From positions 1 through 7,002 of the forward strand of contig CAYWXT010000277.1 in the NCBI GenBank assembly GCA_964462125.1: DNA of 7,002 nt. Direction: 5' to 3'. The translations under genes and the position numbers were made by a program. The stretch's first letter is position 1. The number at the start of each line of letters is the position of its first letter. The stretch is from JAWLFY01 sp964462125 (GTDB lineage: Bacteria; Planctomycetota; Planctomycetia; Pirellulales; Pirellulaceae). A model generated the notes under the pieces. It was given only the letters and a program-made list of their open reading frames with translations. It did not search any database and was not told where the DNA came from. Positions 5,587 through 7,002 of the stretch are shown here, piece by piece.

Positions 5587-6891
5587 ATGGAAGACTTGCT
5601 GATCGAAAACGGGCGGCTGGTTGATCCGAGCCAGGGGATCGACCGGATCGCCAGCTTGCTGCTTCACCGCGGACAGGTTCATGCCATCGATCCCTCCCCC
5701 GAGGAGATCCCAGCCGCGTGCCTGCGAATCGATGCGTCCGAGCAGATCGTCGCCCCAGGTTTGGTCGACCTCGGGGTCGAGCTCCGCGAGCCTGGCAACG
5801 AGAACGATGAGACGATCCAATCTGGATGCGACGCGGCCCTTGCAGGCGGCTATACCAGCGTGCTGTGCAATGCCAGCACCAAGCCGGTGATCGACTCCCC
5901 TGGGGCGGTCGAATTCGTACGACAAAAGGCGGCGCGGGCGTGCGGGGTCAAGGTCCATGTCATCGGCTGCTTGAGCCGCGAGCGCAAGGCGGAACAGATG
6001 GCCGAACTGGGGCTGCTGGCCGATGCCGGCGCGGTCGCCTTCAGTGACTCGCCCAATCCCATGCCAAACGACGCCTTGCTCAAGCGGGCCCTTGAGTATT
6101 GCCGAATGTTCGATCTGCCGATCTTCGATCGCCCCGAAGTCCCGGTGCTGTCCGAAAACGGGGTGATGCACGACGGCCAAGTTTCGCTGGTGCTGGGCCT
6201 TCGCGGGCTGCCGACCGAGGCGGAAGACCTGGCGGTTGCCCGCGACGTTCGCTTGGCTGAAGCGACCGGGGGGCGGCTGCATGTGGGGCCAGTGAGCACG
6301 ATGGGGGCGATCGATATGCTCCGCCGGGTCAAGTCGCGGGGGATCGCCATCACCGCCTCGGTCTGCCCCCACAATCTTTGCCTCTCCGACGCCAACCTCC
6401 GCTCCTATGACGCCCGGTTCAAGGTCCATCCGCCGCTGCGAAGCGGCGCCCATGTCGAGGCGTTACGCCAAGCGGTCGCCGACGGCACGATTGACGCCAT
6501 CGAAAGCGGTCACATGCCGCGGGCCCGGGAGAAGAAGAACAATGATCTCGACTTGGCCCCGTTCGGTGCCGCAACGTTGGAAACGACGCTCGCGACCGTC
6601 GCAACATACCTGGTCGGGGAACGGGTGTTCGATTGGTCGATCGCCATTGACCGGTTGTCGACCACACCCGCCCGAATCGCCGGGGTCGACGGCGGGACGC
6701 TCCGCGTCGGCGTAGCAGCCGATGTCGTCATCATCGATCCCCACCAGGGCTGGACCGTCGACGCGGCGCTGTTCCGCTCCCGCTGTCAAAGCAGTCCCCT
6801 CGACGGCCATGAACTGGCCGGCCGCGTCACGTATACCATCGTCGACGGGACCGTCCGTTATCATCTCCTCCCCGACCCGCAGTCGGCGTAG
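5587..6891 (+). CDS. pyrC': Dihydroorotase homologue lacking metal ligands (PyrC'/PyrX-like, probably non-catalytic)
   Basis: The 434-residue protein follows the class I dihydroorotase scaffold from end to end: LLIENGRLVDP (4-14), APGLVDLGVELREPG (56-70), GGYTSVLC..STKPVIDSP (87-105), AVAFSDS (149-155), GVMHDGQ (192-198), PHNLCLSDANLRSYDARFKVHPPLR (261-285), DGTIDAIESGHMPR (299-312) and a C-terminal VAADVVIIDP segment that closes the small beta domain. Active enzymes have HVHLREP; here the two His are Gly63 and Glu65. The later metal His positions appear as Asp181 and Pro235 (GPVST for HVST), and the catalytic Asp of TDHAPH is Gly308. The substrate Asn of MPNT is Ser97. Asp154 and Arg67 are kept. 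It therefore probably does not hydrolyse dihydroorotate. In Pseudomonas an inactive PyrC' next to pyrB is required for ATCase holoenzyme assembly, and the same role is inferred here. Automatic annotation will probably call it pyrC or dihydroorotase. Confidence 0.93.
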   Translation: MEDLLIENGRLVDPSQGIDRIASLLLHRGQVHAIDPSPEEIPAACLRIDASEQIVAPGLVDLGVELREPGNENDETIQSGCDAALAGGYTSVLCNASTKPVIDSPGAVEFVRQKAARACGVKVHVIGCLSRERKAEQMAELGLLADAGAVAFSDSPNPMPNDALLKRALEYCRMFDLPIFDRPEVPVLSENGVMHDGQVSLVLGLRGLPTEAEDLAVARDVRLAEATGGRLHVGPVSTMGAIDMLRRVKSRGIAITASVCPHNLCLSDANLRSYDARFKVHPPLRSGAHVEALRQAVADGTIDAIESGHMPRAREKKNNDLDLAPFGAATLETTLATVATYLVGERVFDWSIAIDRLSTTPARIAGVDGGTLRVGVAADVVIIDPHQGWTVDAALFRSRCQSSPLDGHELAGRVTYTIVDGTVRYHLLPDPQSA

Positions 6892-6896
6892 CCGAC
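6882..6896 (+). other. Hairpin spanning the pyrC' stop codon
   Basis: GTCGGC (6882-6887) and GCCGAC (6891-6896) pair perfectly around GTA. The loop bases T and A and the first stem base G make up the TAG stop (6889-6891). It may stabilise the 3' end of the transcript or help end it, but no T-run follows. Confidence 0.3.
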
Positions 6897-6898
6897 CC

Positions 6899-6955
6899 GT
6901 CGCCCCCGCACCGCCGAGTCGTCCCCGCACCGCCGAGTCGCCCCCGCACCGCCGA
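6899..6955. repeat. Three tandem copies of a 19-bp GC-rich repeat
   Basis: The unit GTCGCCCCCGCACCGCCGA occurs at 6899-6917, 6918-6936 and 6937-6955 with no spacers. The copies are identical except for one C-to-T change at position 5 of the second. A fourth copy would begin GTGTGTCC, so the array ends at 6955. It lies in the intergenic space eight bases after the pyrC' stop. Confidence 0.93.
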
Positions 6956-6987
6956 GTGTGTCCTTTCGACAAGTGTGAATCAGGCTC

Positions 6988-7002
6988 ATGTCGATGTCGC
7001 CC
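6988..7002 (+). CDS. Possible first codons of a downstream gene (cut by window edge)
   Basis: ATG at 6988, with a second in-frame ATG at 6994, opens a frame that runs off the right edge (MSMSP). AGG at 6982-6984 is nine bases before the second ATG, which fits a ribosome binding site better than the first. Five codons are too few to identify anything. Confidence 0.22.

Noticed and set aside
5437..6453. 338-codon frame on the - strand opposite pyrC'
   Set aside because: It is an antisense shadow of a complete + strand dihydroorotase-family protein.
6899..6955. Tandem repeats as a CRISPR array
   Set aside because: The 19-bp units abut directly with no unique spacers, and no cas genes are present.

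Overview
The window is about 7 kb of GC-rich bacterial chromosome with every convincing gene on the + strand. The protein style points to a planctomycete of the Rhodopirellula/Pirellula group. The clues are an LDH-like malate dehydrogenase, a C-terminally anchored hypothetical protein of a type I associate with planctomycetes, weak or absent Shine-Dalgarno sequences, and aspartate carbamoyltransferase next to a dihydroorotase-like protein. The taxonomic call is inference from protein resemblance only.

Layout, left to right: (1) the 3' part of a hypothetical protein with one C-terminal transmembrane helix (1-960), open to the left edge; (2) a 493-base gap with one clear hairpin and no convincing gene (961-1453); (3) mdh, malate dehydrogenase (1454-2401); (4) a 201-base gap with a possible promoter; (5) an alpha/beta-hydrolase-like protein (2603-3484) whose catalytic residues look lost; (6) a compact run of four genes: a stand-alone receiver-domain response regulator (3649-4038), a DUF423 membrane protein (4062-4502), pyrB (4582-5547) and a dihydroorotase homologue (5587-6891); (7) a tail with three copies of a 19-bp tandem repeat and possibly the first codons of another gene at the right edge.

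The main point of interest is the pyrimidine pair. PyrB keeps every expected ATCase motif. The downstream dihydroorotase homologue keeps the family scaffold, but most of its metal and substrate ligand positions are replaced: HxH is GxE, the later two histidines are Asp and Pro, and the catalytic Asp is Gly. It is best read as a non-catalytic PyrC' (PyrX-like) subunit, comparable to the pseudomonad one that is needed to assemble a PyrB-PyrC' holoenzyme. A true dihydroorotase would then have to be encoded elsewhere. The alpha/beta-hydrolase-like protein shows a second, independent case of a conserved fold with a degraded active site. I see no mobile element, CRISPR array, tRNA or rRNA, and no wholly new multi-gene system.
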